A stretch of DNA of 64,000 bases, taken from contig AKCV02000015.1 of NCBI GenBank assembly GCA_000272025.2, forward strand, positions 682,001-746,000, in the 5' to 3' direction. Below, piece after piece: positions 9,581-16,856 of the stretch. Position 1 is the first letter of the stretch. Every line of letters begins with the position of its first letter. The notes under the pieces were generated by a model that saw nothing but the letters and a program-made list of their open reading frames with translations, was not told the origin of the DNA and made no database searches. A program made the translations under genes and the position numbers. The DNA is from Imbroritus primus (GTDB taxonomy: Bacteria; Pseudomonadota; Gammaproteobacteria; Burkholderiales; Burkholderiaceae).

Positions 9581-10645
9581 CTACAGGCCCAGAAACCTGA
9601 ATGGTGCCGATGCCTTGAAGTGTGTGTTGACCGCGCCCGCAAAGGTGTGCGACTGGCCCGGGCCGAGATCAAGCTTGCGCACCGTGCCCGTGCGCTGCGA
9701 GAAATCGATCTGGTTCAGGTCGACCCAGAAGGTATTGGGCGTCGACACCGACTCGAAGAAATAGAGCTTGCGCTTGTGGTCCGCAACCGTGCGCCAGCGG
9801 GTGGAGGAGATATTGGGCTGATCTGGCGTCGAGATGCCGAAGGGCACCGATACATTGCGGATCACGCTGAAAGCACTGGCCAGCGTTTCGACCGGATCGC
9901 TAGTCTTGGGAATGGCGTTGACATAGAACGACGCGCGGGCGAAACGGTCGGCCGCGCGGTTGGTGCCAGGCAGTACGACGGTTCCGCCGATTTCCTTCCA
10001 GTACTCGTTCAGCGCGAGCTGCTTGTCAAAGGTAGGCGAGTTGGTCATGACCTGGTAGCGCCAGTCATGGTGAATTACCTGCTTGCCATCGATGTACTCG
10101 ATGATTGCGCTGTCGCCACTCGAATCCGAGAGCGAAAGATGCAGCGTAGCGAGCCGCTCCTCGCCAGGCACATTGTTCGTTACCACCGTAAAGGGCTCAC
10201 GTTCCAGCACGGCGATGGCTTCCTGGACCGTCGCGAAATTGTCGAGCGCATACTGCGCCCACGCTGCCAGGGAAAGTCCCGGCGATTTGCCATCGTACTG
10301 GGGATAGGTCGATTCGGCCAGCCACAGCACGTTGGCGACCAGGCCGGCTTCGTTCATGCCGTCGGTGGTGGAGATGTCATAGCCCGAGGCGATGACACTG
10401 CCATAACGCGAGGTCCAGGTGATGGAGTTGGGGCCAACCTCGCCCGTGCGCTGCATGCCGCGCGGAAAGATCCACAGGTTGGTGCCGGTATCGGTTTTCC
10501 AGTCCATCGAGCGGGCTGTGATGACCTGATTGTCCGTGCCCAGGTAGACGAAGCGTGTACATGCCTGGCTCATGGTGGACACCAACATGGTGGAGGAGAC
10601 AAGCGTGGCAATGATCGTTGTACGAAGGCTGTGGCGCAGGGACAT
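9581..10645 (-). CDS. Periplasmic linear amide C-N hydrolase (choloylglycine hydrolase/penicillin V acylase family)
   Basis: The 354-residue protein has a signal peptide ending at SQA, so the mature enzyme starts with Cys29, the N-terminal nucleophile of the Ntn-hydrolase fold. Counting from that Cys, Arg17 and Asp20 (TARSMDW) and Asn174 (VMTNSP) fall where the catalytic residues of penicillin V acylase and bile salt hydrolase lie. The family splits amides such as penicillin V, N-acyl homoserine lactones or conjugated bile acids; the substrate here is unknown. Export is typical of Gram-negative members. ATG 10645 is chosen because it gives the signal peptide and follows GGAA; a longer in-frame ORF to 10882 has no signal sequence. 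Confidence 0.92.
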   Translation of the reverse strand: MSLRHSLRTTIIATLVSSTMLVSTMSQACTRFVYLGTDNQVITARSMDWKTDTGTNLWIFPRGMQRTGEVGPNSITWTSRYGSVIASGYDISTTDGMNEAGLVANVLWLAESTYPQYDGKSPGLSLAAWAQYALDNFATVQEAIAVLEREPFTVVTNNVPGEERLATLHLSLSDSSGDSAIIEYIDGKQVIHHDWRYQVMTNSPTFDKQLALNEYWKEIGGTVVLPGTNRAADRFARASFYVNAIPKTSDPVETLASAFSVIRNVSVPFGISTPDQPNISSTRWRTVADHKRKLYFFESVSTPNTFWVDLNQIDFSQRTGTVRKLDLGPGQSHTFAGAVNTHFKASAPFRFLGL

Positions 10646-10796
10646 GGGTTCCTTTCTTGCAGGACAACGTTCGGGTAGGCGGCTCTCAGGCACGCTTCGG
10701 AGTTCCAGGCTAGGCAATGAAAAATGTAACGACAACGGCAATGACAGACGCAGCGGCAGGCGCGCAGGACGTGAGTGTGGCACGGGCTCGGCAGTC

Positions 10797-11174
10797 CTAC
10801 AAGCGGCTGCCCGCGATGTGCCGGACCGGCACGCTGCCCGGATCGAAATCAATGAGGCAACGGGTGTTGATCGCCCAGCCATCGAATGGCCTTGCGCCGG
10901 CCGCGCGCTCTACCGCCGTGGGGTGGCTCGGCTGGCGAAAAGGCATGATGCCGCAGGTCGGGCAGATATAGTCCGCACCCGTCATCGATCCCCAGCGATA
11001 GACATGCAGATCTTCAGCAGGTGTAAGTAGACGGAACGCCTCGGCCGGCACCCGGTAGATCAGGGCGCCGCGCCGCCGGCATATGGAGCAGTCGCAGGCG
11101 CGTACATGGTCGATCTCCGCTTCGATTTCAAAGCGGATGGCTCCACAGTGGCAGGTGCCGCGATAGGTCTTCAT
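10797..11174 (-). CDS. GFA family (CENP-V/GFA domain) zinc protein
   Basis: The 125-residue protein has the zinc-binding Cys pattern of the GFA family: CHCG near residue 8, CDCSIC near residue 28 and CPTCG near residue 71. The family is named for glutathione-dependent formaldehyde-activating enzyme, but most members have no proven reaction. Size and motifs are normal. It is transcribed divergently from the tetR gene across an intergenic region that holds a strong operator palindrome. Confidence 0.92.
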   Translation of the reverse strand: MKTYRGTCHCGAIRFEIEAEIDHVRACDCSICRRRGALIYRVPAEAFRLLTPAEDLHVYRWGSMTGADYICPTCGIMPFRQPSHPTAVERAAGARPFDGWAINTRCLIDFDPGSVPVRHIAGSRL

Positions 11175-11571
11175 GCGGTTGTCTGTTCAGTGAGGTGACG
11201 TATACCACGCCGGTAGCCTGCTGGCAGGGGGTTCGGCTGGTGATGCCTTGCGCGTGCAGGCTGATTCCGATCCTGGCATGCGCAATAGTGCATGCATCCG
11301 CACGGGCAGGGTAGAGATACAAGTACAAGGGAAAACCCTTGAAGAAAATCAATTGACGCGCTGCGGAAGATTTAGCATACTTACTAGACAGTAAGTATAT
11401 TGATCCGGGCGATGAGAAGGGCCAAACAAGGTGCCCCGTTGAGTGCTGGACGAGTGCGGCATGTTCCCAGAGGCACGTCCGGCGGGCCTGAGGGGATGGT
11501 TTACACTGCGGCTGGGCAGAAAGATTAACTTTCTGGAAAGTATGCTTTGTGTAACAGAAGACCGGGATGCC
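11175..11571. other. Intergenic region between GFA gene and tetR
   Basis: About 400 bases without a convincing gene. It contains the tetR promoter/operator at 11353-11398. The tetR reading frame is open further upstream (to GTG 11443), but that part does not resemble a TetR N-terminus. Confidence 0.5.
11353..11398 (+). promoter_or_regulatory. tetR promoter with perfect 9-bp palindromic operator
   Basis: TTGACG (11353-11358) and CATACT (11376-11381) are spaced by 17 bases. The inverted repeat at 11377-11398 has left arm ATACTTACT, spacer AGAC and right arm AGTAAGTAT, all nine pairs perfect, and it covers the -10. This is the expected layout for repression by a TetR dimer. A related palindrome (17 of 22 positions identical) lies over the -10 of the paaA-like gene at 13085-13106. 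Confidence 0.75.
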
Positions 11572-12276
11572 ATGCCGACAACACAGAAACGACGGACGAA
11601 GCAGGAGCAGCGCGACGCCAGTATCGAAAAAATCCTCGCGTCGGCCGAACAGCTTTTCATCACAAAAGGGTTTCATGCAACCACGACAGAAGAGTTGGGG
11701 GCGCATGCGGGACTGACGAAGGGCTCGGTGTACTTCTACTTCGGAGACAAGAACAATGTGCTGTTGAACCTGCTGGAGAAGGTGCAGGCAAAGGTGCTGA
11801 CGCCGCTGATCGAAAAGCTGGAGCGCGGGTCGGGCTCGCCACTGGAGCGCGTACGCGAGTTTCTCGTGCATCAGGCGCGGCTGGCCAAGGAAGAGCCAGC
11901 GATGCTGCTGCTGCCGATCATGGTGTCGATCGAGTTTGCCGGCACGGGTGAGCTGGCGGAAAAACGGGTGATGTGGGGCTATCGCCGCACTGCCCAGTTG
12001 CTGGTCAAGGTGATTACGGAGGGGCAGGCCGCCGGCGTATTCCGGCGTGACCTGGGGGCCGAGCAGCAGGCGTCGATGATTCTTGCGCTGAATGACGGCA
12101 CGATGCTGGAGTGGTGGCGCAGCGACAGGCGCATCGCCGGGCGCGGCCTGTTCGATGCCCTGTATGCGGTGCTGTTGTCGGGAATCGTGCAGTCATCGCC
12201 TGCCGCTGAGGATATGGCGGCGCTGGCCTTGCCGATAACAGAGGGAAAACACGGTCGGATCAAGAAGGAGAAATGA
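11572..12276 (+). CDS. TetR/AcrR-family transcriptional regulator
   Basis: The 234-residue protein has an N-terminal TetR helix-turn-helix (residues about 17-65, with FHATTTEELGAHAGLTKGSVYFYF) and an all-helical C-terminal ligand-binding domain. ATG 11572 (MPTTQKRRTKQEQ) is the best start; ATG 11542 is an alternative with a better purine stretch. Its stop overlaps the SDR start region (TGA then ATG at 12277), so the two share a transcript. With its own operator upstream and a sister site before the paa-like genes, it probably represses itself and that pathway until a ligand, perhaps an acyl-CoA, is present. The ligand is inference. Confidence 0.92.
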   Translation: MPTTQKRRTKQEQRDASIEKILASAEQLFITKGFHATTTEELGAHAGLTKGSVYFYFGDKNNVLLNLLEKVQAKVLTPLIEKLERGSGSPLERVREFLVHQARLAKEEPAMLLLPIMVSIEFAGTGELAEKRVMWGYRRTAQLLVKVITEGQAAGVFRRDLGAEQQASMILALNDGTMLEWWRSDRRIAGRGLFDALYAVLLSGIVQSSPAAEDMAALALPITEGKHGRIKKEK

Positions 12277-13059
12277 ATGCAGCACCCCATGGATTTGAGC
12301 GGCAAGGTCGCCGTGGTGACTGGCGGGAATGGCGGGATTGGTCTCGGGATCACAAAAGGATTGGCATCGGCCGGATGCCACGTGGCAATCTGGGCGCGCA
12401 ATGCTGCCAAGAACGAGGCCGCGGTGCAGGCCTTGCAAGGGTTGCCCGGCAATGTGCAAGCCTTTGCGTGCGATGTCACGGACCGCGCCAGCGTCGATGC
12501 CGCCGCCGCTGCCACGCTGCAGCGCTTTGGATTTATCGATGGCATGTTTGCCAATGCCGGGATCGGTGGCGGCGGGCGCGAGTCGTTCCTGGTCCGCAAG
12601 CCGGAAGACTGGGGGCAGATGATCGACGTCAACCTGTACGGCGCTTTTCATGCCTGCCAGGTCGCGCTGGCGCAAATGAAGACCCAGTCGGAGCAGGGGC
12701 GCAAGCACGGACGCATCGTACTCACGTCGAGCATCGCCAGCCATTTCGGTACGGCAGCCAATGAACACTACGCGATGACCAAGGCAGGGCTGACTTCGCT
12801 GGCCCGCTCGATTGCGGTGGAATTCGCGCGCTATGGCGTGACGGCGAATGCGTTGCTGCCGGGCTATACCGCGACCGAAATGACGACGGGCCTGTTCGAC
12901 AACGAAAAGTTCGTGAAAGCCGTGATGCCGCGCATCCCCCAGCGGCGGTTCGGCAGCAGCGATGATTTTGCCGGCGTGGCCATTTACCTGATGAGCGACC
13001 TGTCGTCGTATCACACCGGTGATGCCATGACCATCGATGGCGGATACTCGATCTATTGA
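12277..13059 (+). CDS. Short-chain dehydrogenase/reductase (SDR)
   Basis: The 260-residue classical SDR has the Rossmann TGGNGGIG motif (residues about 15-22), FANAGIGGG, the catalytic Ser in LTSSIASHFG and the YAMTK active-site Tyr/Lys pair, and ends in the usual DGGYSIY. It should oxidise or reduce an alcohol/ketone with NAD(P)(H). The gene starts directly after the tetR stop and follows AAGGAG. Position in front of the oxygenase cluster suggests that it acts on a hydroxylated intermediate; the substrate is unknown. ATG 12292 (MDLSGKVAVV) is an alternative start. Confidence 0.93.
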   Translation: MQHPMDLSGKVAVVTGGNGGIGLGITKGLASAGCHVAIWARNAAKNEAAVQALQGLPGNVQAFACDVTDRASVDAAAAATLQRFGFIDGMFANAGIGGGGRESFLVRKPEDWGQMIDVNLYGAFHACQVALAQMKTQSEQGRKHGRIVLTSSIASHFGTAANEHYAMTKAGLTSLARSIAVEFARYGVTANALLPGYTATEMTTGLFDNEKFVKAVMPRIPQRRFGSSDDFAGVAIYLMSDLSSYHTGDAMTIDGGYSIY

Positions 13060-13083
13060 ATCCGTTCAGTGTTGCTCAAGAAA

Positions 13084-13106
13084 TATACTGACTGGATAGT
13101 TAATAT
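13084..13106 (+). promoter_or_regulatory. Promoter -10 and TetR-type operator of the paa-like operon
   Basis: TATACT at 13084-13089 is a good -10, though no clear -35 is seen. The overlapping 22-base element at 13085-13106 (left arm ATACTGACT, spacer GGAT, right arm AGTTAATAT) matches the tetR operator at 17 of 22 positions and pairs at 7 of 9 arm positions. It lies 48 bases before the paaA-like ATG. Confidence 0.65.
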
Positions 13107-13154
13107 CATGGCAAGCGCGACCCAGGGCCGTGTTGCCGGACGAGAGGGACGGAC

Positions 13155-14120
13155 ATGAAGGAAGAACTGCTGGAGCAAGGTGCCATGCGCGACGAGGAAA
13201 TCCGCGAGCGCTCGCTGCAACTGCGATTGCGTGCAGGACACCAGATCGAATCCGAGGAGGAGATGACGCCCCGGTATCGCGAGGTGCTGGTCCAGACCAT
13301 GCTGATCGCGGCCGACCTGGAACTCATGACATTGCCTTCCTACTTCGGTGCGCTGTGCAATGCGCCGACGCTCGATGACAAGATTTCCGTCGCCTCGGCG
13401 ATCCAGGACGAAATGGGGCACGCCCAGGTGATGTACCGCATGCTGGAGGATTTCGGCATGGATGCGCAGGAGCTCATCATGGGTCGCCCGCCAGAAGCTT
13501 TCAAGTCATTCGAGCTGATCGAGCAGGATTGCGGTGACTACATTACCTGCGTCGTCATGATGGCACTCGGCGACCGTGCTGGTTACACCACCACACGCGA
13601 CCTGGAGGCCAATTGCTCGTTCGGTCCGTACACGCGCTCGCTGCGCAAGGTCAACTACGAGGAGCGCTTTCATGTGACGCATGGCGAACGCTGGGTGCGG
13701 CACTTCTGGAATCATTCTCCGCGTACCCGTGAGCGGGTGCAGGCTGCCGTCGACCTGCTGTTCCCCATGGCCGCCAGTTGGTTCGGCACACCAGACAGCA
13801 TGAAGAAACGTACTGATCAGCTGACCTATCGTATCCGCGGCCTGAGCAATGACGAGCTGCGCCAGCAATGGCTGAACGAGGTCGTACCGTTCTGCGAGTC
13901 GGTCGGCATCCGCATTCCCGCGCACTTCGACACTACCGAAGGCCGCTATGTGCTGAGCTACGAAGAGCCTATCGCCTGGGATGCGGAGGCGCGCCAATGG
14001 AACTACGAGAACCGGATCACGTGGCCGGAAAAATTCGCGCACTGGAAAAAAGGCGGCCCGATCAAGCGGGCCGGCCTGGAGCGTATCCAGAACGAGCGCT
14101 GGGGAGCCGCGCTGTGGTGA
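13155..14120 (+). CDS. PaaA-like diiron oxygenase catalytic subunit
   Basis: The 321-residue protein belongs to the phenylacetate-CoA epoxidase (PaaA/PaaC) ferritin-like family. Likely diiron ligands are Glu56 (ADLELM), Glu86 and His89 (QDEMGH), Asp140 and Glu170/His173 (EERFH); the QDExGH and EExFH motifs match classical PaaA. PaaA epoxidises the ring of phenylacetyl-CoA with O2 in a complex with PaaB and PaaC. The protein clearly differs from E. coli PaaA elsewhere, with a different N-terminus, so it is a paralogous type and its substrate need not be phenylacetyl-CoA. The start follows GAGAGGGA. It is the first of five tightly packed genes. No PaaE reductase gene is present here. Confidence 0.9.
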   Translation: MKEELLEQGAMRDEEIRERSLQLRLRAGHQIESEEEMTPRYREVLVQTMLIAADLELMTLPSYFGALCNAPTLDDKISVASAIQDEMGHAQVMYRMLEDFGMDAQELIMGRPPEAFKSFELIEQDCGDYITCVVMMALGDRAGYTTTRDLEANCSFGPYTRSLRKVNYEERFHVTHGERWVRHFWNHSPRTRERVQAAVDLLFPMAASWFGTPDSMKKRTDQLTYRIRGLSNDELRQQWLNEVVPFCESVGIRIPAHFDTTEGRYVLSYEEPIAWDAEARQWNYENRITWPEKFAHWKKGGPIKRAGLERIQNERWGAALW

Positions 14121-14461
14121 GCCAGCAGCACCTGACGGAGGTGGTCGGCGCCGTGCACGATCCGCACCTGCCATTCGGCTTGGCCGAGATGGGCATGCTC
14201 GAGCGGGTCATCGCGTCGCCGGAGGTGGTGCAGGTGGTGGTCAACGTGCCGTGCCATCACTGCCCGGGATTGCAGATATTGCGGGACGATATTGAGACCG
14301 CATTGCGCACGGCCGGGGTAACACAGCCCATCCGTATTTCGTTTCAGGGGCGGGAGGCATGGCAGCCCGTCAGCATGACACCCGAGGTTCGGGCAGCGAT
14401 GCGCACCATGGGCATCCAGACCGTGACATCCCGGAGCATTGAAGAAGGAGCGCCTGTATGA
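14114..14461 (+). CDS. PaaD N-terminal half: DUF59/MIP18-like maturation protein
   Basis: The 115-residue protein starts at GTG 14114 (or GTG 14117), overlapping the end of the paaA-like gene, with GGGGAG suitably placed upstream. It has the DUF59 (MIP18/SufT) signature: DPHLPFGLAEMGM, then PCHHCPGLQIL with the conserved Cys-Pro. This equals the first part of PaaD, thought to help metal-centre assembly in the epoxidase system. It ends near VTSRSIEEGAPV without the zinc ribbon that ends normal PaaD; that part is a separate gene at 15415-15630. The stop overlaps the next ATG (ATGA). Confidence 0.85.
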   Translation: MVSQQHLTEVVGAVHDPHLPFGLAEMGMLERVIASPEVVQVVVNVPCHHCPGLQILRDDIETALRTAGVTQPIRISFQGREAWQPVSMTPEVRAAMRTMGIQTVTSRSIEEGAPV

Positions 14462-14685
14462 GGCAGCGGTACCCCGAATCGTTTTATGAAGTGTTTGCCC
14501 GCAAGAACTCGGCCGATGCCCTGCAGCATGTCGGCAGCGTCAAGGCGCCCAACACCGAAATTGCCATTGCCCGTGCCTGGTACGTGTATGACGAACACGC
14601 CTGGTCGGAGATGTGCCTGGTGCCGCTGGCGGCCGTGATACCCGTGACCGAGCGCGACAAGCGCGTCAAGATCAAGCAGATCTGA
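14458..14685 (+). CDS. PaaB-like oxygenase subunit
   Basis: The 75-residue protein has the PaaB signature YEVFARKN...ALQHVGSVKAPN, close to the YEVFVRGK...HRHVGSLHA of E. coli PaaB. PaaB is the small bridging subunit that holds PaaA-PaaC pairs together. It is about 20 residues shorter than the usual 95, missing part of the C-terminal tail. The start overlaps the upstream stop by ATGA, so translation is coupled. Confidence 0.9.
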   Translation: MRQRYPESFYEVFARKNSADALQHVGSVKAPNTEIAIARAWYVYDEHAWSEMCLVPLAAVIPVTERDKRVKIKQI

Positions 14686-14722
14686 CGTGGCATTGATCTC
14701 CGATTTGATGAGGCATTCCTGA

Positions 14723-15418
14723 ATGAATATGGCATCTGGCGATACACATACCGTCCTGCGCCTGGCGGATACCAAACTGGTCCTGGGCAATGTCTGCGCC
14801 ACCAGTGTCTTCAACGGCCGTTCGCTCGGCGACTTTGCCACGCTGCTCGCCATCACCGGCACCTCGCTCGGCGCCACGCGCGCACTCTATCGCTGGCTCG
14901 AGTCGCAGGGAGAGTCGTATGCGCGGCTGGAGCGTGGGCGCGGTCCGGAAGCGATTGCGTCGATGGATGTCATGGATGCGCCGCCCGAGTCCTGGGCGGA
15001 TCTCATGATCACGGTATTCGTGACCGAGGCGGCCACTTCCGCCGTCGCCGGACGTCTGGCAAACCATGCAGACCGCCTGCTCGCCAACCAGGCCAGCATG
15101 GTGAGTCGGGATAGCGCGTTTCACATGGCGTATTGCATTGGCTGGCTCAAGGTGATTGCGGAGCATGAGATGGAAAGCCTGCGCGCGGCAATGGAGATGC
15201 GCTTGCCCCTGGCCTTGCGCTGGGTGGAGCAAAGCGACATGTCAGCGCGGGAAGCTTTCCTGGAGGCTTGTGCGCCGCTGGCCGGGCTGGCCAGCCGGCC
15301 CTTGCCTGGCGCCGCGCCGCGTCCGCAGCAATGGGATACGCGGCTCGCGCGCCCCCAAGCGTTGCCGGAAGGACTCTGGAATATCGTCCGGTTCAAAGAT
15401 GCCGAGCTGCTGGCATGA
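14723..15418 (+). CDS. PaaC-like oxygenase structural subunit
   Basis: The 231-residue helical protein aligns with PaaC at its N-terminus (LRLADTKLVLGNVC...LAITGTSLGATRALYRWL against LRLGDNCLVLSQRL...LANIGLDLLGQARNF). Like PaaC it lacks the paired ExxH iron motifs, so it is probably the non-catalytic partner of the PaaA-like subunit. The length is near the usual 248. The stop overlaps the start of the zinc-ribbon gene (ATGA). A gap of 37 bases separates it from paaB-like. Confidence 0.87.
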   Translation: MNMASGDTHTVLRLADTKLVLGNVCATSVFNGRSLGDFATLLAITGTSLGATRALYRWLESQGESYARLERGRGPEAIASMDVMDAPPESWADLMITVFVTEAATSAVAGRLANHADRLLANQASMVSRDSAFHMAYCIGWLKVIAEHEMESLRAAMEMRLPLALRWVEQSDMSAREAFLEACAPLAGLASRPLPGAAPRPQQWDTRLARPQALPEGLWNIVRFKDAELLA

Positions 15419-15630
15419 AACATACGCGGCAGCTGCCGGATGCGGAGGATTTCGGCATCGATGTCAGTACGGTGGAGTGCCCCCTGTGCGAATCGCCTTC
15501 GGTACGCTTCGAAGGCATGACCGGTGGGGCCGCAAACGAGCTGCTGATGCGGTGCAATGATTGCAAGTCGTTCTTTTTTGTATTGAAGGACCCAGCGTTC
15601 CTGGTCATGCGCCAGGACACGTCGGACTAG
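15415..15630 (+). CDS. PaaD C-terminal half: stand-alone zinc-ribbon protein
   Basis: The 71-residue protein has CPLC near residue 23 and CNDC near residue 47, spaced like the zinc ribbon that ends PaaD (compare CPRC...CDSC in E. coli PaaD), and the flanking pattern VECPLCESPSVRF/LLMRCNDCKSFFF fits the same domain. Together with the DUF59 gene at 14114-14461 it makes up a complete PaaD in two pieces. Its start overlaps the paaC-like stop. I infer that the two products assemble or act in sequence. Confidence 0.85.
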   Translation: MKHTRQLPDAEDFGIDVSTVECPLCESPSVRFEGMTGGAANELLMRCNDCKSFFFVLKDPAFLVMRQDTSD

Positions 15631-15638
15631 GCAGCACG

Positions 15639-15678
15639 CTGGCTGCGCCGGGCATGAAATTGCCCCTTATGCAGCCAG
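15639..15678 (+). other. Intercistronic hairpin after the paa-like genes
   Basis: An outer stem CTGGCTGC/GCAGCCAG encloses an inner stem GGGCA/TGCCC with a 6-base loop. No T-tract follows, so it is more likely an RNA-stability or partial termination element between the oxygenase genes and the Bug gene. Confidence 0.5.
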
Positions 15679-15816
15679 TGATTCGGTCTTGACGAAAACA
15701 TTCGTTGGGTGCTGGAGAGCCAGTCGCTATGCTTTTTCCGCCCTATGACGAGGCACCCATCTCAAGACTGAAGGGAGTACGCAGCGATGTTTCAAATCAA
15801 ACTAAATGAGGGGACA

Positions 15817-16785
15817 ATGAAAAACAATCTGCTCAGAATCATGTTGCTCGCCGCAGGCCTGCTGCTCGGAACCACCCAGGCGATGGCCTATCCGGACAAG
15901 CCGGTGCGCGTGATCGTGCCTTGGCCCGCAGGCGGTGGCGCAGACTATGTCGGGCGCGCCTTCGGCAAGGAGCTGTCGGAAATCTGGAAGCAGCCGGTGG
16001 TCATCGACAACATTGGTGGAGCGGGCTCCATCGTGGGCGCCGAGCGTGCGGCACGTGCAGCGCCAGACGGTTACACATTCATGGTGACCATCAACGGCAC
16101 CATCACCAGCAACCGCTTTCTCTACAAGAATATGCCTTATGACCCGGACCGCAGCTTCATGCCGGTGTCGCTGCTGGTGCAGAGCGGGCAGCTGATTCTC
16201 GTCAACAAATCCGTGAAGGCGGACAACCTCAAGGATTTCGTCGACTATGTACGCAAGCAGCCGGGCGGCGTGAGCTATGCATCCTATGGCAACGGGACGC
16301 AACCGCACCTGCTGTTCGAACTGCTCAAAAAGCGCGAGAAGATCGACATGCTGCACGTGCCATACAAGGGTCTCGCACCGGCATTGACCGGTGTGATGGG
16401 CAACGAAGTGCAATTGACCATCGTCAGCCCTAGCAGCGCGACTGCCGCGCTCGGGTCGGGCCGCACCAAGCCGCTGGCGATTGGTTCATCGACGCGTGCC
16501 AGTGTCATGCCCAATGTGCCGACCGTGGCCGAGTCGGGCTATCCGTACCTGAATGCCACGATCTGGTTCGGCATGTTCGCGCCCAAAGGCACGCCGCAGG
16601 CGATTATCGACAAGGTACAGCAGGATATCGCCACGGTGGTCAAGCGCCCCGATTTTGCCAAGGCGCTGGAAGAGCGCGGCTTCGATATCGTTGCCAGCAC
16701 GCCTGCACAATTTACCAAAGTCATTCAGGAAGAAGTTGCCCGCACTGCCGAAATGGCGGAAGCCGCCAACGTCAAACCTGAGTGA
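15817..16785 (+). CDS. Bug/TctC-family periplasmic solute-binding protein
   Basis: The 322-residue protein has a clear signal peptide (MKNNLLRIMLLAAG... cleaved after AMA) and the Bug signature YPDKPVRVIVPWPAGGGADYVGR followed by APDGYTFMV and HVPYKG. Bug proteins bind small carboxylates for tripartite tricarboxylate (TTT) transporters or for signalling. No TctA/TctB membrane genes are in the window. ATG 15817 after GAGGGG is chosen; ATG 15787 is an in-frame alternative. Its place between the oxygenase and the CoA ligase suggests that it binds the carboxylic acid the pathway degrades (inference). Confidence 0.93.
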   Translation: MKNNLLRIMLLAAGLLLGTTQAMAYPDKPVRVIVPWPAGGGADYVGRAFGKELSEIWKQPVVIDNIGGAGSIVGAERAARAAPDGYTFMVTINGTITSNRFLYKNMPYDPDRSFMPVSLLVQSGQLILVNKSVKADNLKDFVDYVRKQPGGVSYASYGNGTQPHLLFELLKKREKIDMLHVPYKGLAPALTGVMGNEVQLTIVSPSSATAALGSGRTKPLAIGSSTRASVMPNVPTVAESGYPYLNATIWFGMFAPKGTPQAIIDKVQQDIATVVKRPDFAKALEERGFDIVASTPAQFTKVIQEEVARTAEMAEAANVKPE

Positions 16786-16856
16786 CCGTCACACGCCGAG
16801 CGCAACGTCGACCGCCACAACTTTTGCATTAACGTTTTCCAGGAGCCTGTTTCAGC

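Noticed and set aside
13868-15630. Split PaaD as a sequencing error or decay product
   Set aside because: The halves are separated by two other genes and both have overlapping start/stop signals and intact key Cys residues, so they look like real, selected genes.
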